This document shows, piece after piece, positions 52,421 through 59,528 of a stretch of 64,000 nt of DNA. The notes beneath the pieces were generated by a model, which made no database searches, was not told the DNA's origin, and saw only the letters and a list, made by a program, of their open reading frames with translations. The stretch comes from Methylobacter marinus A45 (GTDB lineage Bacteria; Pseudomonadota; Gammaproteobacteria; Methylococcales; Methylomonadaceae), in NCBI RefSeq assembly GCF_000383855.1, contig NZ_KB912877.1, forward strand, positions 4,463,226-4,527,225, written 5' to 3'. Every line of letters starts with the position of its first letter. The first letter of the stretch is position 1. The position numbers and the translations under genes are program-made.

Positions 52421-52451
52421 CTGTCAGCGCGTCCGCCGGAGGCGCTGACAG
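52421..52451. terminator. Hairpin between pentapeptide and norB genes
   Basis: CTGTCAGCGC, a 11-base loop region, and GCGCTGACAG form a perfect 10-bp stem between two converging genes. There is no long T-run on either strand, so it is a plausible but not certain bidirectional terminator. Confidence 0.5.
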
Positions 52452-52463
52452 ACAAACGCCGCT

Positions 52464-53993
52464 TTAATGGACGATCACTTTCTCGACCACTTTCTCGGCT
52501 TTTCGCTCCTCATACTTGCCGATCGTCAGTAAATCCCATACCAGCAACCCCAGGCCGGCCGCCGTCACCAAGCCAAAGAACATGCGCCAGTTCATGGCAT
52601 GCTGAAACGAGGGCTGGTTCTGCGCGGCAAAATATCCGGCCCAGGTCGAGCCTTCCACGGCCCGCTCGATAAACGACTGTTCGTAACCGGCGATCAGCAG
52701 CGCGACGGTCATGCCGACCACACCGGCATTCAACAGACCCAAGGCCCATTTCCAGCGCCAGGCATGCCGGGTGCCGGCGGCCATCCAGACATTGCCTCGC
52801 CACTGCTGGATCGCCAGATAAAAGAAGGCGATATTGATCGTGGCGTAAGCGCCGAAGAATGACAGATGCCCGTGCGATGCGGACCACTGCGTGCCGTGCG
52901 TGTACAGGTTGATCTGGGGCAATGTATGCATAAAGCCCCAGACGCCGGCGCCGAAAAAATTACCGAAGGCGTGGGCGATGACCCAGGCCAGCGCCGGATG
53001 ATTGACCGTTTTGAATGCGTGCACGCCGGAATCGTAAATGGCGTGCACGACCATCGCGACCAGCGGAATCGGCTCCAGCGCCGAGAAAAAGCCGCCTACC
53101 GACAGCCAGTATTCTGGCATGCCGATCCAGAAGTAATGATGGCCGAGCCCCAGGATGCCGGAACCGAACATCAGCGCGACTTCGATATACAGCCAGGTCT
53201 GCACGATCTTGCGCCGGACGCCCAGAAGTTTCATCAGCGACCAGGCCATGATCACGCCGACCAGCACTTCCCAGGTCGCCTCGACCCACAGGTGAATCAC
53301 CCACCACCACCAGTACTGATCATGGGTAATATTGGTCATGTAAAACATGCCGGCCAGATAAAGCCCCACCAGCGCAATCAGGTCCAGAACCAGAACCCCG
53401 GCGATGCCGGACCAGTTACCCTTGCTGAACGTCGCCACCACATTGTAGAAGAACACCAGCATCACCGCCGTAATGCCGAGATCGGCCCAGCGTGGCGCCT
53501 CGATATACTCGCGGCCCTCGTTGATGAACCAGAGGCTGGAATCCTTGCCCGGGCCGACCTGCACAAACAGATAGACCAGCACCACGAGCGTGACGGCGCC
53601 GGTCAGCACCCAGAAGGCGATATTGGCCCATTTCAAGCCAACGATCTCGGTGCCGCTTTCGTCTTCGATCAGCCAGTAAATAGAGCCGATGAAGCCGTAC
53701 AGCATCCATACGATCATGGCGTTGATGTGCACCATGCGGTTGACGTTGAAATCCAGAATGCCGTACAGAAAACCGGGATAGATGAACTGCAGGGCCGACA
53801 GCAGACCGAACAGTATCTGGGCGACAAACAAAATGACCGCCACGGTGAAATATTTGACGGCCAGTTGTTGTCCGGCGGTCAGATTGCTGCTGTCGAGGTT
53901 TACCCAGGCTTTGAATTTGTCCCGGTAAATTCGCGCCTTATCCAGGACCGAAGCCGGTTTGGGAATGACGTTGTCTAATTGGGGCGTGTTCAT
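52464..53993 (-). CDS. norB: Nitric oxide reductase, catalytic subunit NorB
   Basis: Twelve-helix haem-copper family enzyme that reduces 2 NO to N2O, taking electrons from NorC. It is 509 residues. Low-spin haem ligand His is in NRMVHINAMIVW (about 87). Fe_B ligands are His in HLWVEATWEV (about 234, with the characteristic Glu) and His-His in GLGHHYFW (about 283). The b3 ligand region is SHGHLSFFGAYA (about 371). A 45-residue soluble N-terminal extension is longer than usual. GGAGGA lies 6 bases before the ATG at 53991-53993, which fixes this start over the ATG six bases upstream that overlaps the norC stop. Confidence 0.95.
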   Translation of the reverse strand: MNTPQLDNVIPKPASVLDKARIYRDKFKAWVNLDSSNLTAGQQLAVKYFTVAVILFVAQILFGLLSALQFIYPGFLYGILDFNVNRMVHINAMIVWMLYGFIGSIYWLIEDESGTEIVGLKWANIAFWVLTGAVTLVVLVYLFVQVGPGKDSSLWFINEGREYIEAPRWADLGITAVMLVFFYNVVATFSKGNWSGIAGVLVLDLIALVGLYLAGMFYMTNITHDQYWWWWVIHLWVEATWEVLVGVIMAWSLMKLLGVRRKIVQTWLYIEVALMFGSGILGLGHHYFWIGMPEYWLSVGGFFSALEPIPLVAMVVHAIYDSGVHAFKTVNHPALAWVIAHAFGNFFGAGVWGFMHTLPQINLYTHGTQWSASHGHLSFFGAYATINIAFFYLAIQQWRGNVWMAAGTRHAWRWKWALGLLNAGVVGMTVALLIAGYEQSFIERAVEGSTWAGYFAAQNQPSFQHAMNWRMFFGLVTAAGLGLLVWDLLTIGKYEERKAEKVVEKVIVH

Positions 53994-53995
53994 GA

Positions 53996-54592
53996 TCATT
54001 CCTCCGCTTCGATGGTCTTGAAGTTATACGGAAAACCGTTGGTATCAATACTGGACATCCATTTTAAAAACGCGACCAGGCCTTCCGCTTCCTGCTCGGT
54101 GATGCCCAGATTGGGCATTTTGCGGTTGCTGCCGAAGGTACGGGCATTGCTCTCGGGATTCATCAGAAACTTGACCATCAGATCCTCGCGCAACTCCTTC
54201 GAGAGCCAGCCCTGATCCAGCCAGGCCTTGGTCAGGTCAGGCGCGTAATAAGCGCCGTTGCCCAGAATGGTATGGCAATTCATGCAGTTTCTGCTCTGAG
54301 CGGTTTTCTTGCCGAGATCGACCAGCTGCTCGGCTTCCTGTTCGCTCAACTGCTTGCCGAATAAAAACTCATCTCCGCCGATGACCGGCACTGATTTATT
54401 GAGTTCCTTGTTGAACCGGTAGTCGATTTTCTTGTTGATGACCGAATAAGGCGGCACCCGCTTGCCGCCCGCCGTGGTCTGACTCAACGAATCCATCGTC
54501 AATACGATCAGAATCACAAACGATCCGGCGGTGACCCAAATGGCGGTTTTTTTCCAGAATGATTCCGAAGCCCATAGCGGTGTTTCGTTCAT
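53996..54592 (-). CDS. norC: Nitric oxide reductase, cytochrome c subunit NorC
   Basis: A 198-residue membrane-anchored c-type cytochrome. It has one N-terminal helix (AIWVTAGSFVILIVLTM, about 17-33), the haem site CMNCH (about 102) and axial Met in RKMPNLG (about 157). The family motif GNGAYYAPDLTKAW follows the haem site. It donates electrons to NorB. Its stop is adjacent to norB and its ATG overlaps the upstream gene by four bases. norQ and norD, usually needed for assembly, are not in the window. Confidence 0.95.
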   Translation of the reverse strand: MNETPLWASESFWKKTAIWVTAGSFVILIVLTMDSLSQTTAGGKRVPPYSVINKKIDYRFNKELNKSVPVIGGDEFLFGKQLSEQEAEQLVDLGKKTAQSRNCMNCHTILGNGAYYAPDLTKAWLDQGWLSKELREDLMVKFLMNPESNARTFGSNRKMPNLGITEQEAEGLVAFLKWMSSIDTNGFPYNFKTIEAEE

Positions 54593-54930
54593 TGCTCATC
54601 CTCCTGTATTTTTGTTTTTATTGAGGTATCATCAGGATGGCCATGCGTTTTAACGCACAGATGCCAGATACCGATCGGTGCAAAGAAATAGCCGATCACC
54701 ATCGCCACGGAAATAATCAGCCAATAACCTTGAAATTGCGCAGCCCGTGTCAGTTCGAGCACTGACGCAACCAGCACGGCATAAGCCGCCAGAGCCCCTA
54801 TTTTGATACCGGTATGTGAGTTGATTTTGGACCAGGCGAACAGCAGCGCGTAAGCGGCGCCGGCCAGAATGATCAACGCCGAGGAAAAGAACGTGATAAA
54901 GAAGTCTTTTAAAGCAACGGGTTCAATCAT
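54589..54930 (-). CDS. Membrane protein encoded first in the nor operon, unknown
   Basis: About 113 residues from ATG 54928-54930 (MIEPVALKDFFITFF). A GTG at 54964-54966 would add 12 residues, and neither has a strong Shine-Dalgarno sequence. It has three or four helices (FFSSALIILAGAAYALLFAW, GALAAYAVLVASVLELT, YWLIISVAMVIGYFFAPIGIW) and a charged C-terminal tail. It overlaps norC, so it is very likely part of the NO-reductase unit, perhaps in assembly. It does not look like NorE or NorF by length or motif as far as I can judge. Confidence 0.75.
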   Translation of the reverse strand: MIEPVALKDFFITFFSSALIILAGAAYALLFAWSKINSHTGIKIGALAAYAVLVASVLELTRAAQFQGYWLIISVAMVIGYFFAPIGIWHLCVKTHGHPDDTSIKTKIQEDEQ

Positions 54931-54980
54931 GGCCGGTTGAAAGAGGTCGGTAATAAAAATCGCCACCGAACTTATGGTAA

Positions 54981-55014
54981 CGATTATGGGCGAATGAATT
55001 CACCCCTACAATTT
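54981..55014. repeat. Dispersed repeat, copy 2
   Basis: CGATTATGGGCGAATGAATT and onward to CTACAATTT matches 191-223 near the left edge. It lies in the region upstream of the nor operon. No flanking inverted ends were seen, so this may be a fragment of an element. Confidence 0.5.
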
Positions 55015-55164
55015 TCACAGCTTACTGTCCATCTCGGCGGGAAACAAGCAAAACCTCTAAGCCCTGCGACACTAAAAAGCAAAACTCAGCCGCAACACAC
55101 TATCGCCACCCGGCTAAATACAAGAAATTTATCTATTGAGGCCGCGCCTTCATGGACGATCGGC

Positions 55165-56145
55165 TCAATCAAGCGAAGTGGATGCCACATGAAAGGCATC
55201 CGCATAAATGTCTTTCAGGCTCGCGCCGTTAAGATAGGCCTGTCTTTTTGTCTCGTTGACCATTTCCGGGTGCCCGCACAGAAAGACTCGCCAGCCTTTC
55301 AGATCAGGCAGCCGGCTCAAGGCGATGTCATTGGCACGGCCTACCGCCACGCCTTCGGGCGAGTCGCCGCGCGATACGCAGGGCGTGTAATGGAAATTCG
55401 GATATTGCCGTTCCAGTTCCAACATTTCTTCAATCCAGTAAAGCCCATCCATTTCACGGCTGCCATGAAATAGATGAATATCTCCGGTATGCCCCTGTTG
55501 CAATGCTTCGGTTATGATGCCCGCTAACGGTGCAAGGCCGCTGCCCGTACCGATCAACAGCATGTTTTGTTCGAATCGGGTAGGCAGATAATAGCAAAGC
55601 CCCTGCGGGTCCGAAACGGCGATTTTATCGCCGACCAGCAGTTCCTGATGAACCCATTCACTGAATCGTCCGCCCGCCAGGCGGCGGATATGAAAGGTTA
55701 ATTTTTTGTCGTGCAGCCGGCTGTTTGCGATTGAATAGCTGCGCATCAGGCCGTCTACGCGTTTGAGATTGACGAATTGGCCGGCATAAAAATCCAGTGG
55801 TTCCTTGCATTCGACCGTCAACAACAGGGTTTCCTGATTCAGCGGTCGTTTTTCCATCACCGTGCCCTCGGTAAAGAACTCCGGCTGTTGGCTTAGGGTA
55901 ATGGCCATGTCTTGTTCCGGATAACACAGGCAGGCCAGAAAATGCTTCTGCTTGCGCAATACATCTTTCAGGCCGCTTTGCGCGGCCACTGGCGGCTCAA
56001 CATCCAGGCTGCGCACCATGCAGCTTTGGCAAGCCCCTTGCTTGCAACTGTTCGGAATGTCGATATTATCGCGCAACAAGGCGTCAAGAACGGTTTCGCC
56101 CTCATAACAAAAACTGACTTGATCACCTAGCGATATTTTCTTCAT
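55165..56145 (-). CDS. 2Fe-2S/FAD/NAD oxidoreductase, MmoC-like
   Basis: A 326-residue electron-transfer protein of the methane-monooxygenase-reductase or phenol-hydroxylase-reductase type. The N-terminal ferredoxin has C-x4-C-x2-C in SCKQGACQSC (about 35-45) and a fourth Cys in HFLACLC. The FAD domain has RSYSIAN, and the NAD domain has LLIGTGSGLAPLAGI and VFLCGHPEMV. No monooxygenase genes are near. Instead it is 24 bases downstream of a truncated haemoglobin gene, so it probably reduces that globin. The ATG at 56143-56145 is preferred to a TTG two codons upstream. Confidence 0.92.
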   Translation of the reverse strand: MKKISLGDQVSFCYEGETVLDALLRDNIDIPNSCKQGACQSCMVRSLDVEPPVAAQSGLKDVLRKQKHFLACLCYPEQDMAITLSQQPEFFTEGTVMEKRPLNQETLLLTVECKEPLDFYAGQFVNLKRVDGLMRSYSIANSRLHDKKLTFHIRRLAGGRFSEWVHQELLVGDKIAVSDPQGLCYYLPTRFEQNMLLIGTGSGLAPLAGIITEALQQGHTGDIHLFHGSREMDGLYWIEEMLELERQYPNFHYTPCVSRGDSPEGVAVGRANDIALSRLPDLKGWRVFLCGHPEMVNETKRQAYLNGASLKDIYADAFHVASTSLD

Positions 56146-56169
56146 GGCCAATACCCAAGCTTTCTTTAA

Positions 56170-56550
56170 CTATTTACCCAGAACGTCACTGCGCGTACTT
56201 TCCGCAATTGCGGCAACTTGCGCGATCAATTCCTGTGGAACATTCAATTCCTGTAAAGTTCCACTTAGATGTTCCATCACCGCATCAAAATGCGAATTAT
56301 CCAGGCCCATCTTGACCAGTCTGGCATGCGCATTGCGCATATCGGTGCCGTTGTAGTTATTAGGGCCGCCAAAAGCCATCGTTAAAAAAGCTTTTTGCTT
56401 TGCCGCTTGCTGTTCCATATCGGTATTGTCAAAAAAGCGGTTAATCCGATGATCGCTTAAAACCTTGCGGTAAAAAATATCGACCGCTGCATTGACAGCC
56501 GCTTCGCCACCGAGTTGATCATAAAGTGTCAGTGTAGGTGTTTCACTCAT
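56170..56550 (-). CDS. Group I truncated haemoglobin
   Basis: A 126-residue 2-on-2 globin. It begins LYDQLGGEAAVNAAVDIFYRKVL (family N-terminal pattern), has HRINRFFDNTDMEQQAAKQKAFL with the B-E region, and the proximal His in MRNAHARLVKMGL (about 73). Group I members such as trHbN oxidise NO to nitrate. Here it is the first gene of a two-gene operon with a flavin reductase and lies next to a nor cluster, which supports NO detoxification. The predicted promoter is covered by a palindrome (56614-56633). Confidence 0.92.
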   Translation of the reverse strand: MSETPTLTLYDQLGGEAAVNAAVDIFYRKVLSDHRINRFFDNTDMEQQAAKQKAFLTMAFGGPNNYNGTDMRNAHARLVKMGLDNSHFDAVMEHLSGTLQELNVPQELIAQVAAIAESTRSDVLGK

Positions 56551-56551
56551 C

Positions 56552-56559
56552 GTTAAGTA
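56552..56559 (-). promoter_or_regulatory. Half-operator next to the globin start codon
   Basis: On the minus strand TACTTAAC ends one base before the globin ATG. It is identical to the right arm of the palindrome at 56614-56633. A second regulator contact there could block translation initiation or elongation of transcription. Confidence 0.35.
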
Positions 56560-56613
56560 CCTTTAAAAATTATTATTAAATAGTTATGGGAGGGCATTAG
56601 TGCCCGAAAATTA

Positions 56614-56641
56614 GTTTAGTATCGATACTTAACTTTTGCAA
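56614..56641 (-). promoter_or_regulatory. Globin promoter with 20-bp near-palindromic operator
   Basis: GTTTAGTATCGATACTTAAC (56614-56633) is symmetric at 9 of 10 positions, with a perfect 12-bp core. On the minus strand TTGCAA (56636-56641), a 17-base spacer and TAAACT (56613-56618) form a plausible promoter, so the palindrome fills the spacer and -10. A bound dimer would repress the globin-reductase operon. The divergent winged-helix gene is the natural candidate regulator. Confidence 0.55.
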
Positions 56642-56648
56642 TATTTAT

Positions 56649-56678
56649 ATGACAAAAGGGGATTGCATACACTATAAT
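56649..56678 (+). promoter_or_regulatory. Predicted promoter of the winged-helix regulator
   Basis: ATGACA (56649-56654), an 18-base spacer and a perfect TATAAT (56673-56678), about 80 bases before the ATG. It lies 16 bases from the palindrome, so one operator could control both directions. Confidence 0.5.
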
Positions 56679-56760
56679 TTTTCCATCCTTATCATCTTCA
56701 GTTGATTGATAACTTTTGAATATTTATTAAAGTTAATCGCAATGACAGCAAGAAATACCC

Positions 56761-57387
56761 ATGACTGACGGAACAAGCTCGCGCCAAGATCAGATATTAA
56801 AACTGCTGCTGAACGCAAGGCGAGGCATGAGCCTTGATGAAATCGCCTCAGCGCTGAATATCTCTAGAAATGCCGTCAATCAACATGTGGTCAGCCTCGA
56901 AAGTAGCGATCTCATAAAAAAAGACACTTTCAAAATCACCGGCGGGCGGCCATCCAGAAATTATGTCCTGACGGAAAAAGGCATCAACCGGTTTCCCAAA
57001 CAATATGCCTGGTTCTGTAATTTAATGCTGGCGGAACTCAAGGCGGAAATGGGCGATGAAGCTTTCGGGCGTTACATGGCAAGGCTTGGCGCCAAGTTCG
57101 CGCAAACGCTGATGGCGCAATTCAACGATAAGGAACCGGGGGACAGGATCACCGCACTGGTTGAGACCATGCAGGCGCTAGGCTATCACGCAACGGAGGA
57201 GCAGAACGCCCCGACGCCGAGCATACGTGCCTTCAATTGCGTTTATCACGATCTTGCCCAGCAATTTCCGGAACTGTGTGAATTCGACCGGGCCTTGATG
57301 TCCGCGTTACTGAACCGGCCGATCGAACAAACCGAGTGCATGGCGCGTAATGACTGTTCCTGCAAATTTATTATCAAAAATAACTGA
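56761..57387 (+). CDS. Winged-helix regulator with SufR-like cysteine cluster
   Basis: A 208-residue regulator. The N-terminal winged helix (residues about 8-75) contains SLDEIASALNISRNAVNQHV and the wing GGRPSRNYVLTEKG. The C-terminal half has Cys160 and Cys173 spaced C-x12-C, then Cys193, Cys199 and Cys201 (ECMARNDCSC). The C-x12-C start is the pattern of SufR-type Fe-S repressors. An NO-sensitive [4Fe-4S] or [2Fe-2S] cluster would explain its place between the globin-reductase and nor genes. The ligand is inferred, not shown. Confidence 0.85.
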   Translation: MTDGTSSRQDQILKLLLNARRGMSLDEIASALNISRNAVNQHVVSLESSDLIKKDTFKITGGRPSRNYVLTEKGINRFPKQYAWFCNLMLAELKAEMGDEAFGRYMARLGAKFAQTLMAQFNDKEPGDRITALVETMQALGYHATEEQNAPTPSIRAFNCVYHDLAQQFPELCEFDRALMSALLNRPIEQTECMARNDCSCKFIIKNN

Positions 57388-57457
57388 CAGACCGGTGCCG
57401 GCAGTCGGCGAAGCGCACCAGCCCCCTTCCCTTCATGTCCGTCCGGTTCATCACGGC

Positions 57458-58069
57458 CTAGCCGGCGCCAAGCCCTTCTTCCTGTAGCGCCCTTTTTACC
57501 GCGGGGCGATCGGCGATCTTGTTCTGGTATTGTACCAGGGGCGGCCAGCGTGAAATATCGATCGCCATCAGTTTTCCCCAGCGCAGCATGACAAATAAAT
57601 AAGCGTCCGCGACGGTAAAATCACTGCCCAGAAGATAAGGTTGCGAGGCAACCTGATCCGCCACCCATTGAAAACGGGATGCCAGTGTTCTCCGAAACAG
57701 TGTCTTGGCCTCCGCGGGCATGTTGGCATTGAACAGCGGCGAATAAGTCTTGTGCAATTCGGTGGAAATAAAATTCAGCCATTGCTGCAGATTGTAACGC
57801 TCGAACGTACCGGCTTCCGGCGCCAATCGCTTCCCGGGCGCCTGATCGGCGATGTATTGAATGATAGCGGGCCCTTCCGTCAGTTGGCGCCCGTCATCGA
57901 GCACCAGTACCGGCACATAGCCGTTAGGGTTCACAGTGCGGAAATCCTCGCCGGTTTCCGTCTTCTTTTCCTGCAAATCAACTTTAATGAGTTCAAACGG
58001 CAGTTCCGCCTCGCATAACACAATATGAGGCGACAGCGAACAGGCACCTGGAGCGTAGTAGAGTTTCAT
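57458..58069 (-). CDS. gstA: Glutathione S-transferase (beta class, GstA-like)
   Basis: A 203-residue cytosolic GST. It begins MKLYYAPGACSLSPHIVLCEA, in which Cys10 is the conserved catalytic cysteine of beta-class enzymes. EGPAIIQYIADQAP (about 63-76) is the glutathione-binding region of the thioredoxin fold, and a helical domain follows. GGAGATTGACG precedes the ATG at 58067-58069 and fixes this start. Substrates are unknown. It is convergent with the regulator gene and unrelated to it in function as far as can be seen. Confidence 0.93.
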   Translation of the reverse strand: MKLYYAPGACSLSPHIVLCEAELPFELIKVDLQEKKTETGEDFRTVNPNGYVPVLVLDDGRQLTEGPAIIQYIADQAPGKRLAPEAGTFERYNLQQWLNFISTELHKTYSPLFNANMPAEAKTLFRRTLASRFQWVADQVASQPYLLGSDFTVADAYLFVMLRWGKLMAIDISRWPPLVQYQNKIADRPAVKRALQEEGLGAG

Positions 58070-58240
58070 CGTCAATCTCCCGAAAGGTTTCACCAAAGAA
58101 CTTGACTGAATTACGTCGGTTTTGCCGGCCGATGCCGGGGAGCCAAAGGAACCGGATTTTTTGAATTTGGATAGTCCGGTTTTGAGAGTTGTTCAAAAAA
58201 AATGGTCGGAAACCTATAATCATCGATTTCGGAATTGTTT

Positions 58241-58744
58241 ATGACGAATATCGAACCATGCCTGATCTGTATCGGCCGGACCGTTATGCTGCTGCTGGCC
58301 GCCAACGGCGCGCCGGTTTTAGCTCGCCGCTGGTTTAAAGCCCGGTTCAGCTGGCCGGTGGATATGGGACTGACGTTAGGCGACGGCTATCCGCTGTTCG
58401 GTTACAGCAAAACCTGGCGCGGCATCGTCATTGCGGTCATCGCCGCCTCGCTCGTTGCCCCGGTCCTGGGGCTGTCCGCGCAAGAGGGCGCCTTATTCGG
58501 CCTGGCGACCATGTCGGGCGACCTGTTGGCCAGTTTTATCAAACGCCGGCGAGGCCATGCCGAAAGCAGCCGGGTTCGCGGCGTTGATACCATCCCCGAA
58601 TCCGTCATGCCTGCGCTGTTGTTGCGGACGCAACTGGGCCTGGGATGGCTGGATATTTTAGCGATTGCCCTGATCTTTTTTCTGGTTGAAATCTTTCTCT
58701 CGCCGGTCCTGTATCGGCTTCATATCAAAAACCGCCCTTATTGA
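58241..58744 (+). CDS. CarS-like protein (DUF46, CDP-archaeol synthase family)
   Basis: A 167-residue membrane protein with four or five helices. It shows the family motifs GDGYPLFGYSKTWRGIVIAVIAA (about 48-70) and GDLLASFIKRRRGHAESSRV (about 93-112), corresponding to the K-T-x-R-G and GD-S-x-KRR signatures of CDP-alcohol-type cytidylyltransferases (CdsA/CarS). Archaeal CarS activates unsaturated archaetidic acid. In bacteria the substrate is unknown and is probably a phosphatidic-acid-like or isoprenoid lipid. The ATG at 58241 is preferred to the TTG two codons upstream. Confidence 0.85.
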   Translation: MTNIEPCLICIGRTVMLLLAANGAPVLARRWFKARFSWPVDMGLTLGDGYPLFGYSKTWRGIVIAVIAASLVAPVLGLSAQEGALFGLATMSGDLLASFIKRRRGHAESSRVRGVDTIPESVMPALLLRTQLGLGWLDILAIALIFFLVEIFLSPVLYRLHIKNRPY

Positions 58745-58767
58745 CCGGTTACTCTCCAAAAGTCGTA

Positions 58768-59505
58768 TCAGACCGGGCCGTTGCTATTGGAAAAATCGAT
58801 CACCCAGGCGGCAGGAAAAAAATGAGAGACGATGTAGGCGCCCAGATTGACCCACTGCTCTACCGCGTCCAGGACGGCCGAATCGGACGTAATCGCCACT
58901 TGCTCGGCGCGAATGATGAATTGGTCGGGGTTATCAATTAACGCGGTCTGCCAGCTCCAGCCCTGCTCCTGAGCGATTTCGCGCACCAGGACCGCTAGAC
59001 GCCCGCTGTTGGAAACGGGCCTGTCGAAAAGCCACAGCACGTTTTCCGGACTGAAAGATTCGAGCACTCCGCCGATAAGCGCGATCGCCTTGCCGGTTTC
59101 ATTGACCTGCCGATAAGTGCCGTGGATGCCGGCAATATCGCGGATACAACCATCCCGGCAGCGCAGCACGACACCGCCCGCCATGAGAGTCTCTATCGTA
59201 ATGATCAGGTTAAACCCGTCAATAACCAATTGCCGGTCCTTGACAGCCTCGACCGGCAGACACTTGCCGGATCTTAATTCCCGGCTGGCATCCGAACAAG
59301 CCGCCCTGGCAATAGCCAGGCGCTGGCGTTTAAGCAGCTGATAGTGATCGCCTACCAGTTTGATGGCCGAAGGCCGGGCATAACCGCGATTAAGCAGCCA
59401 GCAAAGATCATAAACCGCCTGATGCAAACGCAGCAAACGCCCGCCGCTGAATAGCGTTTTGTCGCCCAGATGCGCGTTTCGGTGCCTTTGTTCATGCGTA
59501 TTCAT
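58768..59505 (-). CDS. DUF434/DUF5616 protein, PIN/NYN nuclease-like
   Basis: A 245-residue protein. The N-terminal DUF434 region reads LCWLLNRGYARPSAIKLVGDHYQLLKRQRLAIARAACSD. The C-terminal domain has acidic positions in PIN/NYN order: VIDGFNLIITIE, CRDGCIRDIAGIHGTYR, WLFDRPVSNSGRLA and ITSDSAVLDAVEQW. This suggests a metal-dependent RNase, though the activity is not established. The ATG at 59503-59505 is preferred because GAGG lies eight bases before it. It is 23 bases downstream of the next gene and probably in one operon with it. Confidence 0.8.
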   Translation of the reverse strand: MNTHEQRHRNAHLGDKTLFSGGRLLRLHQAVYDLCWLLNRGYARPSAIKLVGDHYQLLKRQRLAIARAACSDASRELRSGKCLPVEAVKDRQLVIDGFNLIITIETLMAGGVVLRCRDGCIRDIAGIHGTYRQVNETGKAIALIGGVLESFSPENVLWLFDRPVSNSGRLAVLVREIAQEQGWSWQTALIDNPDQFIIRAEQVAITSDSAVLDAVEQWVNLGAYIVSHFFPAAWVIDFSNSNGPV

Positions 59506-59528
59506 ATTCTGCCTCATGATAGCCGGCG

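Noticed and set aside
55165-56145. mmoC of a soluble methane monooxygenase
   Set aside because: No mmoXYBZ genes are present; the neighbour is a truncated haemoglobin, and the three-domain layout is shared by many reductases.
57786-57798. E. coli-type Ter core (TTGTAAC) inside the GST gene
   Set aside because: Only seven bases match; the flanking Ter bases do not. It is expected by chance in 64 kb.
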